Of a stretch of DNA of 56,410 bases, positions 33,056-40,472 are shown piece by piece. The DNA is taken from positions 1-56,410 of the forward strand of contig CAIQPS010000006.1 in the NCBI GenBank assembly GCA_903873715.1, written 5' to 3'. The stretch's first letter is position 1. The number at the start of each line of letters is the position of its first letter. This DNA comes from an uncultured Actinomycetes bacterium (lineage in GTDB: Bacteria; Actinomycetota; Thermoleophilia; RBG-16-64-13). Position numbers and translations under genes: made by a program. Under the pieces are notes generated by a model. The model ran no database searches. It was not told the origin of the DNA and worked only from the letters and a program-made list of their open reading frames with translations.

Positions 33056-34903
33056 GTGAGGGGTCCGGGGCGAGGGTGGGCCGTTGTGTCGTGGTTCGTT
33101 CTGATAGCCGCCCTTGCCACCGTCATCGGCTTGGCCGCTCCTTCGCCCGCGCATGCGGCCGGCGCCCAGAAAGTGGTCATCGCCTGGAACCCTTCGCACC
33201 AGAACGACAACGGTGACGCTGCCTGGCACGAGTACGCGGTCTGCGGGGACATCGTCAAGCGGGCCATGGCCCTCCTTCCCGACTACACGAACGTCCTGTG
33301 CTGGGAGACCGGCATGGGGCTCACATCGCACAACACGGCGGCGATGGCGGCCGAGGTGGCCACCGCCAACGCGGCCGGCGCCCAGGTCTTCATCTCCATC
33401 CACGTCAACGGCGGGACCCCCAGCGGCATCGGCGGGGATGTCTGGCACACCGACGCCCTGTCGCTGCGCTACTGCGATGCCATGGTCGCCTCGATGCACG
33501 GCTACACCGGGCTGCGGGCCCGCTACACCCTGCTGCGCGACGATCTCTACGTCCTCAACCCGGCGTACAACAAGGCCCCTGTCCGGGTGCTCTTCGAGAT
33601 GGGGGACAACATCAGCGACCGCGCGCTCCTGGACAGCGCCACAGGGCGGCAGATGCTCGCCGCCGGCTTGGCGAAAGCCGTCAGGGACAACACGCCTCCC
33701 ACCTGGAGATACGAGCAGCCTGACCCGCATGCCGTCTACACCGGGACGTGGACGGCCTCCTCGGCGAGCTACGCGTCCGGAGGCAGTCTCCGCTACGCCA
33801 ATGCGGCCGGCTCGGCGGTCACCGTCCCCTTCTGGGGGACCCGCCTGGTGTGGATCGCCGCGAAAGGACCGGGAGCCGGGCTTGCCAGGGTGACCCTGGA
33901 CGGCGGCGCACCGGTGACGGTCGATCTCTTCAGTTCGACCGCGCTATGGAAGAGGAACGTGTGGGATTCCGGCACGCTCACTCAGGGCCCGCACAAGGTC
34001 AAGATCGAATACACGGGGCTCAAGACCTCGGGGGCCACCGGCGCCTCCGTCAACGTGGACGCCTTCGACATCAGAGGCTTCATCGGCACCCGGCCGATAC
34101 CCTCCGCGTCCTTCGCCACCCGCTACGAGCAGACCAGCAGCAACATCACCCGCAGCGGCACCTGGACCTCGGTGTCCACCACCTCCGCCTCGGCCGGCAG
34201 CTACGCCTATGCCGATTCGGCCGCATCGGCGGTGATCTGGTTCATCGGGAACCGACTCGACTGGATCGCGACCAAGGGGGCCAGTCTGGGCAAGGCCAAG
34301 GTCGTGCTGGACGGGGCCGCGCCGGTCGGGGTGGATCTCTACGCTTCGACCGCCTCCTACAAACAGAAGGTGTGGTCCACCGGGACGCTTCCCTGGGGCA
34401 CCCACTGGGTCAAGATCTCCTGGACCGGAGTCTCCAGCGGCGGCGGCACCCGGATCGACCTGGACGCCGTGGATGTGTGGGGCGGTCTCATAGTCCCGCC
34501 GGCCACCGTCACCTATCAGGAGAACGCGGCGGGGCTGGTGTATGCGGGGAGCTGGACGAAGTTGGAGAACCCGAACGCGTCCGGAGGGCTCTGGACATGG
34601 GCGGACTCCGCGGGTCTGTCGGTGACGGTCCGGTTCACGGGTGCCTCCCTGACCTGGCTCGGGAAGAAGGCCCCGACGGCCGGGATCGCCAGAGTGACCT
34701 TGGACGACATGGCCCCCGTGACGGTGAACCTCTACAACGCCACGGCTGTTTGGATGCAGTCCCTGTGGAGCACGGGCGACCTCCGCTGGGGTGCGCACAC
34801 CCTCAAGATCGAATGGACGGGCACGCCGGGCGCGGCCGGCGGTGGTACCGTGGTGAACGTGGACGGCTTTGTGGTACGCGGCGATCTGACATCAGGTCCA
34901 TGA
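33056..34903 (+). CDS. Secreted N-acetylmuramoyl-L-alanine amidase-like protein with three C-terminal modules
   Basis: 615 residues from a GTG at 33056, preceded by AAGGGGAG. A signal peptide (cleavage near Ala-His-Ala) precedes an Amidase_3-like domain (about 37-215). Zinc and catalytic candidates are His in Asn-Pro-Ser-His, Glu in Trp-His-Glu-Tyr, His in Ser-Ile-His-Val-Asn and Glu in Val-Leu-Phe-Glu-Met-Gly. Three beta-rich modules of 120-135 residues follow, each opening with Tyr-Glu/Gln and Gly-(Thr/Ser)-Trp and containing Val-x-Leu-Asp...Val-Asp/Asn-Leu and Trp-Thr-Gly. They probably bind wall polymers. Its TGA overlaps the ATG of a paralogue (ATGA), so the two are coupled. Confidence 0.88.
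   Translation: MRGPGRGWAVVSWFVLIAALATVIGLAAPSPAHAAGAQKVVIAWNPSHQNDNGDAAWHEYAVCGDIVKRAMALLPDYTNVLCWETGMGLTSHNTAAMAAEVATANAAGAQVFISIHVNGGTPSGIGGDVWHTDALSLRYCDAMVASMHGYTGLRARYTLLRDDLYVLNPAYNKAPVRVLFEMGDNISDRALLDSATGRQMLAAGLAKAVRDNTPPTWRYEQPDPHAVYTGTWTASSASYASGGSLRYANAAGSAVTVPFWGTRLVWIAAKGPGAGLARVTLDGGAPVTVDLFSSTALWKRNVWDSGTLTQGPHKVKIEYTGLKTSGATGASVNVDAFDIRGFIGTRPIPSASFATRYEQTSSNITRSGTWTSVSTTSASAGSYAYADSAASAVIWFIGNRLDWIATKGASLGKAKVVLDGAAPVGVDLYASTASYKQKVWSTGTLPWGTHWVKISWTGVSSGGGTRIDLDAVDVWGGLIVPPATVTYQENAAGLVYAGSWTKLENPNASGGLWTWADSAGLSVTVRFTGASLTWLGKKAPTAGIARVTLDDMAPVTVNLYNATAVWMQSLWSTGDLRWGAHTLKIEWTGTPGAAGGGTVVNVDGFVVRGDLTSGP
33700..34903 (+). repeat. Three tandem beta-sandwich-like modules, first amidase
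   Basis: Modules begin near 33705, 34117 and 34507, each about 370-410 bases. The second module is nearly identical in DNA to the second module of the next gene (around 34115-34168 compared with 35953-36005), more alike than the surrounding sequence. Confidence 0.7.
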
Positions 34904-36729
34904 CCAGGGCCGGGCGGCGGTGGGCGTTCGCGATGTCCATCATCGTCTTGGCTGTGGCCGTCTGCCTCGGCATCCCCGGCATGGCCCTCGCGGCTGAGCC
35001 CGGCAAAGTGGTCATCGCCTGGAACCCGTCCCACCAAGACGACACCGGCCCGAGCGGTTGGCACGAGTATCTCGTCTGCGGAGACATCGTCAAGAGGACG
35101 ATCGCCCTTCTCCCCGACTACACCAACGTCCTGTGCTGGGAGACCGGCATGGGCCGGGATTCCTTCAACTACACGGCTCTGGGCGCCGAGATGGCAACGG
35201 CGAACGCGTCCGGCGCCCGGTTGACGATCGGCGTGCATACCAACTCGGGGGCCGCCAGCGGCCTCATCGGAGAGTACTACGCCAAAGACTCTGCCTCGGC
35301 GTCCTACGCGGACCGCATCCTCGGCTCGATGGCGGCGGACACAGGCATGAAGTACTGGTACAGCAGGGCCCGGTCGGACCTCTACTCGCTCGACCCGGCG
35401 AACAACCGCGCCTCGATGCGCGTCATCCTGGAGCTGGGCGACTGCGTCAACGACCGCACGCTCCTGGAAAGCGAGTCCGGCCGGCAGATGCTGGCGGCGG
35501 CACTGGCAAAGGCCGTCCGCGCGAACACGCCTCCCGCGTCCAGGTACGAACAGGGCGACTCCCGTCTCACCTACGCCGGGAGCTGGACCGTCGCCTCCAG
35601 CGGCAGCGCCTCGGGGGGCAGCTTCCGCTTTGCCGGGGAGGTGGGCGCCACCGTCACTATCCCCTTCTGGGGCACTCACATCGAATGGATCGCCAAGAAG
35701 GGCCCGAGCTACGGGCGCGCGAAAGTGACGCTCGATGCAAAGACCCCCGTGACCGTGGATCTCTACAGCCCCACCACTCTGTGGCAGCAGAACGTGTGGG
35801 ATCCCGGGGCCCTGCCGCAGGGTGACCACAGTCTCAAGATCGAATGGACCGGCGTGAAGAGCGACCCCTCCGCCACCGGCGCCTCAGTCAACGTCGACGC
35901 CTTCGACATCACCGGTTTCATCGGCGCCCGGCCGACACCCTCCGCCTCCTCCGCCACCCGCTACGAGCAGACCAGCAGCAACATCACCCGCAGCGGCACC
36001 TGGACTTCGGCACCCACCACCTCCGCCTCGGCCGGCAGCTACTCCTACGCCGATTCAGCAGCGTCCGCCGTGATCTGGTTCATCGGCGACCGCCTCGACT
36101 GGATAGGGATCAAGAGCCCCGGCTCGGGCAAGGCCAGAGTGGTGCTCGACGGGTCTGCGCCGGTGGAGGTGGACCTGCACGGCGCGACGGTGCTCTACCG
36201 GCAGAGGGTCTGGTCCACCGGCACGCTGCCCTGGGGCACCCACTGGGTCAAGATCTCGTGGACCGGCCTTTCGGGCGGCGGTGGCACGAGGGTGAACATG
36301 GACGCCGTGGATGTCTGGGGTGGTCTCATCGTCCCGCCGGCCACCGTCACCTATCAGCAGAACGCGACGGGGCTGGCATATGCGGGCAGTTGGACGACGA
36401 GGACCAGCAGCTACGCCAGCGGATCGAGTTGGACCTTGGCCAAGACGTCCGGCTCCTCCGTGACGGTGCGATTCGTGGGCAGTTCGATCACCTGGCTCGC
36501 CACCAGATGGTCCGAGGGTGGAGTGGCCAGGGTGACCCTGGACGGGGGCGCCGCCGTGACCGTCGACCTCTACAGAGCGACACCGTCGTGGAAGCAGAGT
36601 GTCTGGGCCACCGGCGGCCTGCGCTACGGCAAGCACACCGTCAAGATCGAGTGGACGGGCACCCCGGGAGCGGGCGGCGGCACCGCCATCGACGCCGATG
36701 CATTCGTCATCCAGGGGACTCTGGGCTAG
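34900..36729 (+). CDS. Secreted N-acetylmuramoyl-L-alanine amidase-like protein, second copy
   Basis: 609 residues; the ATG at 34900 overlaps the previous stop by four bases. A signal peptide ends near Ala-Leu-Ala-Ala. The Amidase_3-like domain keeps the same candidate ligands (Asn-Pro-Ser-His; Trp-His-Glu-Tyr; Gly-Val-His-Thr-Asn; Val-Ile-Leu-Glu-Leu-Gly), so it looks active. Three C-terminal modules follow as in the first copy. Many residues around the catalytic domain differ (for example Ala-Ser-Gly-Leu-Ile-Gly-Glu-Tyr-Tyr for Ser-Gly-Ile-Gly-Gly-Asp-Val-Trp), hinting at different substrate preference, while the modules are more conserved. The stop TAG lies within a CTAG shared with the convergent hydrolase gene. 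Confidence 0.88.
   Translation: MTRAGRRWAFAMSIIVLAVAVCLGIPGMALAAEPGKVVIAWNPSHQDDTGPSGWHEYLVCGDIVKRTIALLPDYTNVLCWETGMGRDSFNYTALGAEMATANASGARLTIGVHTNSGAASGLIGEYYAKDSASASYADRILGSMAADTGMKYWYSRARSDLYSLDPANNRASMRVILELGDCVNDRTLLESESGRQMLAAALAKAVRANTPPASRYEQGDSRLTYAGSWTVASSGSASGGSFRFAGEVGATVTIPFWGTHIEWIAKKGPSYGRAKVTLDAKTPVTVDLYSPTTLWQQNVWDPGALPQGDHSLKIEWTGVKSDPSATGASVNVDAFDITGFIGARPTPSASSATRYEQTSSNITRSGTWTSAPTTSASAGSYSYADSAASAVIWFIGDRLDWIGIKSPGSGKARVVLDGSAPVEVDLHGATVLYRQRVWSTGTLPWGTHWVKISWTGLSGGGGTRVNMDAVDVWGGLIVPPATVTYQQNATGLAYAGSWTTRTSSYASGSSWTLAKTSGSSVTVRFVGSSITWLATRWSEGGVARVTLDGGAAVTVDLYRATPSWKQSVWATGGLRYGKHTVKIEWTGTPGAGGGTAIDADAFVIQGTLG
35535..36729 (+). repeat. Three tandem beta-sandwich-like modules, second amidase
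   Basis: Modules begin near 35537, 35956 and 36346 and match, in order, the three modules of the first amidase. Confidence 0.7.
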
Positions 36730-37487
36730 GCGCCCGATCCCCCGCCGCCCAGATAGCGCCGGAACCACTCGCCCGCCAGCCACGACACCCGCTCCAGTGC
36801 CCCGGGCTCCTCGAACAGGTGCGTCGCGCCCGGGACGATCTCCAGCTGCCTGGGTGCTCTCAGAGCGGCGAAGGCCCGGCGGTTCATGCCGATCACCGCG
36901 CCGTCCTCGCCGCCCACGATGAGCAGGGTCGGCGCGGTCACGCGGGGCAGGTCGTCGAGGGCCAGGTCGGGACGGCCGCCGCGGGACACCACCGCCCGCA
37001 CCAGGTCCGGCCTGTCCGCGAAGTGCGCGGCCGCCCGCAGGGCGGCCGCAGCGCCGGTGCTCGCCCCGAAGTAGCCGACGGCCAGGTCGCGGGTCTCGGG
37101 CTGCGCCGCCAACCATCTGGTCACGGCGATCACGCGCTCGGTCAGCAGCGGGATGTCGAAGCGAAGTCCGCGGGTGTGCTCGTCGATGCGCTCCTCGTCC
37201 TCGGAGAGCAGGTCGAACAGGAGGGTCGAGAGCCCGCCGGTCTGCAGGCTGCGGGCGACGGCCCGGTTGCGCGAGCTGAACCGGCTGCTGCCGCTGCCGT
37301 GGACGAAGAGCACCAGCCCGATGGCGCGGGGGACGAGGGCGAGGTCGCCCTTGAGCACCTTCCCACCGATGGCGATCTCCACGGGGCGGGGAGAGGCCGC
37401 GCCGTACCGGCCGCCGGCCGGGCCCGGGTCGCCGGTACCGCCGGCGAAGCCGGGGTCGTATGCGGTGCCGGGGCAGCCGGCGCTCAC
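36726..37487 (-). CDS. Dienelactone-hydrolase-like alpha/beta hydrolase
   Basis: 253 residues from a GTG at 37487 that overlaps the stop of the phosphoribosyltransferase gene (GTGA). After a Gly/Pro-rich N-terminus, the hydrolase core shows Val-Leu-Phe-Val-His-Gly-Ser-Gly-Ser-Ser, a nucleophile elbow Gly-Ala-Ser-Thr-Gly-Ala, Asp in Gly-Gly-Glu-Asp-Gly and His in Gly-Ala-Thr-His-Leu-Phe. Nearest class: dienelactone hydrolase family. Such domains are often adjacent or fused to the same phosphoribosyltransferase domain in other bacteria (from memory), so the pair probably works together; the substrate is unknown. Confidence 0.88.
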   Translation of the reverse strand: MSAGCPGTAYDPGFAGGTGDPGPAGGRYGAASPRPVEIAIGGKVLKGDLALVPRAIGLVLFVHGSGSSRFSSRNRAVARSLQTGGLSTLLFDLLSEDEERIDEHTRGLRFDIPLLTERVIAVTRWLAAQPETRDLAVGYFGASTGAAAALRAAAHFADRPDLVRAVVSRGGRPDLALDDLPRVTAPTLLIVGGEDGAVIGMNRRAFAALRAPRQLEIVPGATHLFEEPGALERVSWLAGEWFRRYLGGGGSGA

Positions 37488-38191
37488 GACGGCCGTTCCG
37501 CCTGTGCGGTGGTGCCTTCCGCCGCACCGTCGCCTGCGGACCGCGCCATCCTGGCATCCGCCGCCCGGAGCAACGCGATAACTTCGGCATCGCTCGTCTG
37601 CGAGAAATCCATGTACCACTGCCCCACGCCCCAGAACTGGGCCGGGGTGATCACACACACCGCTTCGTCCACCTCGCGTGCAAGGTCCTGGCAGGTGGAG
37701 GGCGGGGCGGTCGGCACCGCCATGGTGACCCAGGCGGGGTGGTGGGCGCCGAGCGACAGGATGGCCGTCCGCATGCTGGCGCCGGTGACCAGACCGTCGT
37801 CCACCAAGATAACCGTCTTGCCTTGGAGGTCGAGGGGCGGTCTGCCGCCCCGGAACAGGCGCTCCCGGCGCTCGAGTTCGACCTTCTCCCTAGCGGTCGC
37901 GGCCTCGATCACCTGGTCGGTCACACCGGCATCCCGGATCACGTCGTGGTTCAGGACCCTCACGCCGCCGCTCGCTATCGCCCCGAAGGCCAACTCCTCC
38001 TGGCCGGGCACGCCCAGCTTGCGCACCACATACACGTCCAAGGGGGCGTGGAGCGCGAGGGCCACCTCGTAGGCGACCACCACCCCGCCTCGGGGCAGGC
38101 CGAGGACGATGACATCCTCTCGCCCGGCGTACGCTGCCAGTCTCTCGGCGAGCACGCGCCCGGCATCGTGGCGATCGGCGAAAACGCGCAT
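37484..38191 (-). CDS. Phosphoribosyltransferase-domain protein
   Basis: 235 residues; GGAGG eight bases before the ATG. A type I phosphoribosyltransferase fold: Val-Leu-Gly-Leu-Pro-Arg-Gly-Gly-Val near the start and the PRPP loop Val-Ile-Leu-Val-Asp-Asp-Gly-Leu-Val-Thr-Gly-Ala-Ser. This subgroup is usually annotated only as predicted phosphoribosyltransferase, with no known base. Translationally coupled to the hydrolase gene. Confidence 0.92.
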   Translation of the reverse strand: MRVFADRHDAGRVLAERLAAYAGREDVIVLGLPRGGVVVAYEVALALHAPLDVYVVRKLGVPGQEELAFGAIASGGVRVLNHDVIRDAGVTDQVIEAATAREKVELERRERLFRGGRPPLDLQGKTVILVDDGLVTGASMRTAILSLGAHHPAWVTMAVPTAPPSTCQDLAREVDEAVCVITPAQFWGVGQWYMDFSQTSDAEVIALLRAADARMARSAGDGAAEGTTAQAERPS

Positions 38192-38279
38192 CTGCGACCA
38201 CCTCCGCTACAACCAGCATAGTCCCGTGGGACGTCTGTGCGGAGCCGCATGGTGCGGTGGCCGCGTCCGCGGCCTCCCC

Positions 38280-39599
38280 TCAGGACGCCGGGTCCGGGGC
38301 CTGTGCTGCGGGAGCTCCCGGGGCGGCCGCGTCTGTGGCACTGGCCGGCGCCGCCGGAGGAGCGGCGGCCAGGCCGGCGGCCACGTTCATGTCCGCCTGC
38401 CAGCTCTCCGGGCTGTTGTGGATGACGCGCCCCTGGAAGGCGGCGCGCAGGGCCGTCAGGAAGGCCAGGTGTTGAGCCGCGATGGCCAGGTCGGCCTTGT
38501 CGCCGGTGAGCATCTCGGGTGGTCCGTAGAGGGCCTCTTTGGAGAACTGGGGCGCGCAGAGAAGGCGCGAGCCGAGGGCCGGCATCTCCGCACCGCCGGC
38601 GAAGTGGTACGTCGCCCGGTCCTCCCCTGTGAGGGCCTCGAGGAACCAAGTACCGTTCTTCTCGGCCAGGGCCCAGAGCAGGGGCTCGCCCGATTCCGCC
38701 TCCTCCCGCGAGCAGCCCAGCCAGCACGCGCCGGCTCCCGCCCAGTCGAGGAGGAATGCGCCTTCGTCCTTGCGGACGCAGTTCGCCAGCCAGGTGCTCC
38801 GGAACGCCTGTTCGAACCCGGGGCACAGCGAGTCGAGATCCTCGAGGGAGCGGAACCGGCCGGGAGGCCAATCCCCGGAGAGGATGCCGCGGTAGGCGGA
38901 CGACAATCCCGGGACAGTGGCTGCCAGGTTCTTGGAGCCCTCGTCCGCGAGCGCCTGCCGGCGCTTGCGCAGGGCGTCGATGAACTCGTCGGTCTGCTTG
39001 CCCAACTTGGAGAAGGCGATCTGCCGTGCCGGCCATTCGGCCACGCGCACGGAGTAGGTGGCGTCGTCGAAGGAGATGTCCTCGGTGAGGGCGATGAAGA
39101 CCGGGTCCAGGTCCCGCCCCGCCCGCGCGACCACCATGACGTCCTCGAACAGCAGCGCGCGGAACGGTTCGGAGGCGGCTGCGCCCGTAGTCGCGCCGCC
39201 GCCCGGGGCTCCGCCACCCCAGGCGCTCGCTCCGGACCCGAGTCCCGAGACCATCCCGGCGAAGGGCTTGCCCTCTCCGGTCCCGCCGAGGCGCAGCGCT
39301 TTGGCGCGCGCCACGAGCCAGGTGCGTTGGAGAGCGTCGAGCAGGGTCGGGCCTTCAGCACCAAGTTTGGTCAGGGTGAGAGCGGGGGCCGGCGCGGCGC
39401 CCGGCGCCGCGGCCGCCGCGGCCATCCCCGGCACGGCGATGTCGATGGTGAAACCGTCGCCCGAGAGTCCGCCCATCTCCTTGACCGGGAACACCAGCGG
39501 GCGCCCACCGGAGGGGAAGACGGCCAGGTCGGTCTCGTCGAACGACCATTCGGCCGGTCCAGACCGGCCGGCGAACGTGTACTGGCAGGTGCGGCTCAT
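38280..39599 (-). CDS. Uncharacterised protein, cytosolic, 439 residues
   Basis: I do not recognise the family. The ATG at 39599 has GGGAGGGGCAGG upstream. The N-terminal 60 residues (Tyr-Thr-Phe-Ala-Gly-Arg...Leu-Ala-Val-Phe-Pro) are beta-rich. An Ala/Pro/Gly-rich insert (about 58-72) and a second Gly-rich insert (about 120-140) interrupt a middle segment starting Phe-Arg-Ala-Leu-Leu-Phe-Glu-Asp-Val-Met-Val that may be PH-like. The C-terminal half is mixed helical, with Trp and Cys residues (Ala-Cys-Trp-Leu-Gly-Cys), and ends in an Ala/Pro-rich tail. No signal peptide or membrane segment. It lies 49 bases after a zinc-ribbon gene on the same strand and probably shares its transcript. Confidence 0.78.
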   Translation of the reverse strand: MSRTCQYTFAGRSGPAEWSFDETDLAVFPSGGRPLVFPVKEMGGLSGDGFTIDIAVPGMAAAAAAPGAAPAPALTLTKLGAEGPTLLDALQRTWLVARAKALRLGGTGEGKPFAGMVSGLGSGASAWGGGAPGGGATTGAAASEPFRALLFEDVMVVARAGRDLDPVFIALTEDISFDDATYSVRVAEWPARQIAFSKLGKQTDEFIDALRKRRQALADEGSKNLAATVPGLSSAYRGILSGDWPPGRFRSLEDLDSLCPGFEQAFRSTWLANCVRKDEGAFLLDWAGAGACWLGCSREEAESGEPLLWALAEKNGTWFLEALTGEDRATYHFAGGAEMPALGSRLLCAPQFSKEALYGPPEMLTGDKADLAIAAQHLAFLTALRAAFQGRVIHNSPESWQADMNVAAGLAAAPPAAPASATDAAAPGAPAAQAPDPAS

Positions 39600-39648
39600 G
39601 GCCTGCCCCTCCCGAAGTAGTCGGTGTGGCGCGGCGTCGCGGTGCGGG

Positions 39649-40278
39649 CTAGATCTTCTGTCCGCACTCCGGGCAGAACTTCGTGCCCGCCTTGAACGTG
39701 GTGCCGCATTTCGGGCACTCGGTCTTGGGCAGCAGCGAGGCTCCGCACTCGCCGCAGAACTTGCCCCCGTCATTCTCTGCACCGCAGGCCGGGCAGATGA
39801 GGACGGCCGTGGACTTGAGGTCGATGCCCTCCGTGAGGTCCATGTTCTGGAGCTTCACGTTGGCCTGGTCGATGGTTATCTTCGCCTGCATCGAGGCCAC
39901 CTCGCGCTGCACCATGGGGGCGCAGTCCACGCAGAGACCGCGTTCCTTGTTGAAGCAGATCTCCTCGCACACCCAGTTGCCGCAGCGCTTGCACTGTGTG
40001 AAGAGCGGGCGGATCTCCTCGACTGCCTCCTGCAGGGCTTTGTCGTGGGCAGGGCCTTGTACCAGGTCGCGCAGCTGGTCCGCGCCGTAGGCCGCGTTCC
40101 CGAGCATGCCCCCGAACATACTGCCGGCGCCCCGGAGCAGGCCCGTGGCCATGCCGGCCTTGCTGCCCTTCCAGGTGGACATGTAGCCGTTCCCGCACCG
40201 TTCGCACATGAACTTGAACTGGTAACCGCTCTCGGTCGAGAGGTCCTGATAGTTGTCGGTGAACTCTATGTGGGCCAC
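39649..40278 (-). CDS. Multi-zinc-ribbon protein
   Basis: 209 residues from a GTG at 40278, with GGGGAGGAG upstream. Cys pairs are arranged as Cys-Glu-Arg-Cys-Gly, Cys-Lys-Arg-Cys-Gly-Asn-Trp-Val-Cys-x3-Cys, Cys-Val-Asp-Cys and then two C-terminal ribbons (Cys-Pro-Ala-Cys-Gly...Cys-Gly-Glu-Cys-Gly and Cys-Pro-Lys-Cys-Gly...Cys-Pro-Glu-Cys-Gly), enough for four or five zinc sites. A Gly/Ala/Met-rich segment (about 40-65) could insert into or lie along a membrane. Function unknown; ribbons of this kind usually mediate protein contacts. It probably forms an operon with the 439-residue protein. Confidence 0.85.
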   Translation of the reverse strand: MAHIEFTDNYQDLSTESGYQFKFMCERCGNGYMSTWKGSKAGMATGLLRGAGSMFGGMLGNAAYGADQLRDLVQGPAHDKALQEAVEEIRPLFTQCKRCGNWVCEEICFNKERGLCVDCAPMVQREVASMQAKITIDQANVKLQNMDLTEGIDLKSTAVLICPACGAENDGGKFCGECGASLLPKTECPKCGTTFKAGTKFCPECGQKI

Positions 40279-40425
40279 GGAAGCTCCTCCCCGTCGGAAG
40301 CCGTCATGACTTGGCGGATTAGCGCACGCTAGCAAGCGCCGCCGGGGAGCGTCAAGGCTGCGGCGACAATACTTCCCTCGGGACAGGGGGCTATGGTGGT
40401 CTGGCGCCCGGCGCCCGCCCGGCGC

Positions 40426-40449
40426 TAAAATCGCGAGTGAGCGCTCACT
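40426..40449 (+). promoter_or_regulatory. -10 box and TetR-like operator before the second transhydroxylase-type gene
   Basis: TAAAAT (40426-40431) is a good -10. AGTGAGCGCTCACT (40436-40449) is a perfect 14-bp palindrome over the predicted transcription start, where a repressor would block initiation. A ribosome site GGAGG follows at 40459-40463. Confidence 0.6.
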
Positions 40450-40472
40450 TGACAGCTTGGAGGTCCGCAGGG

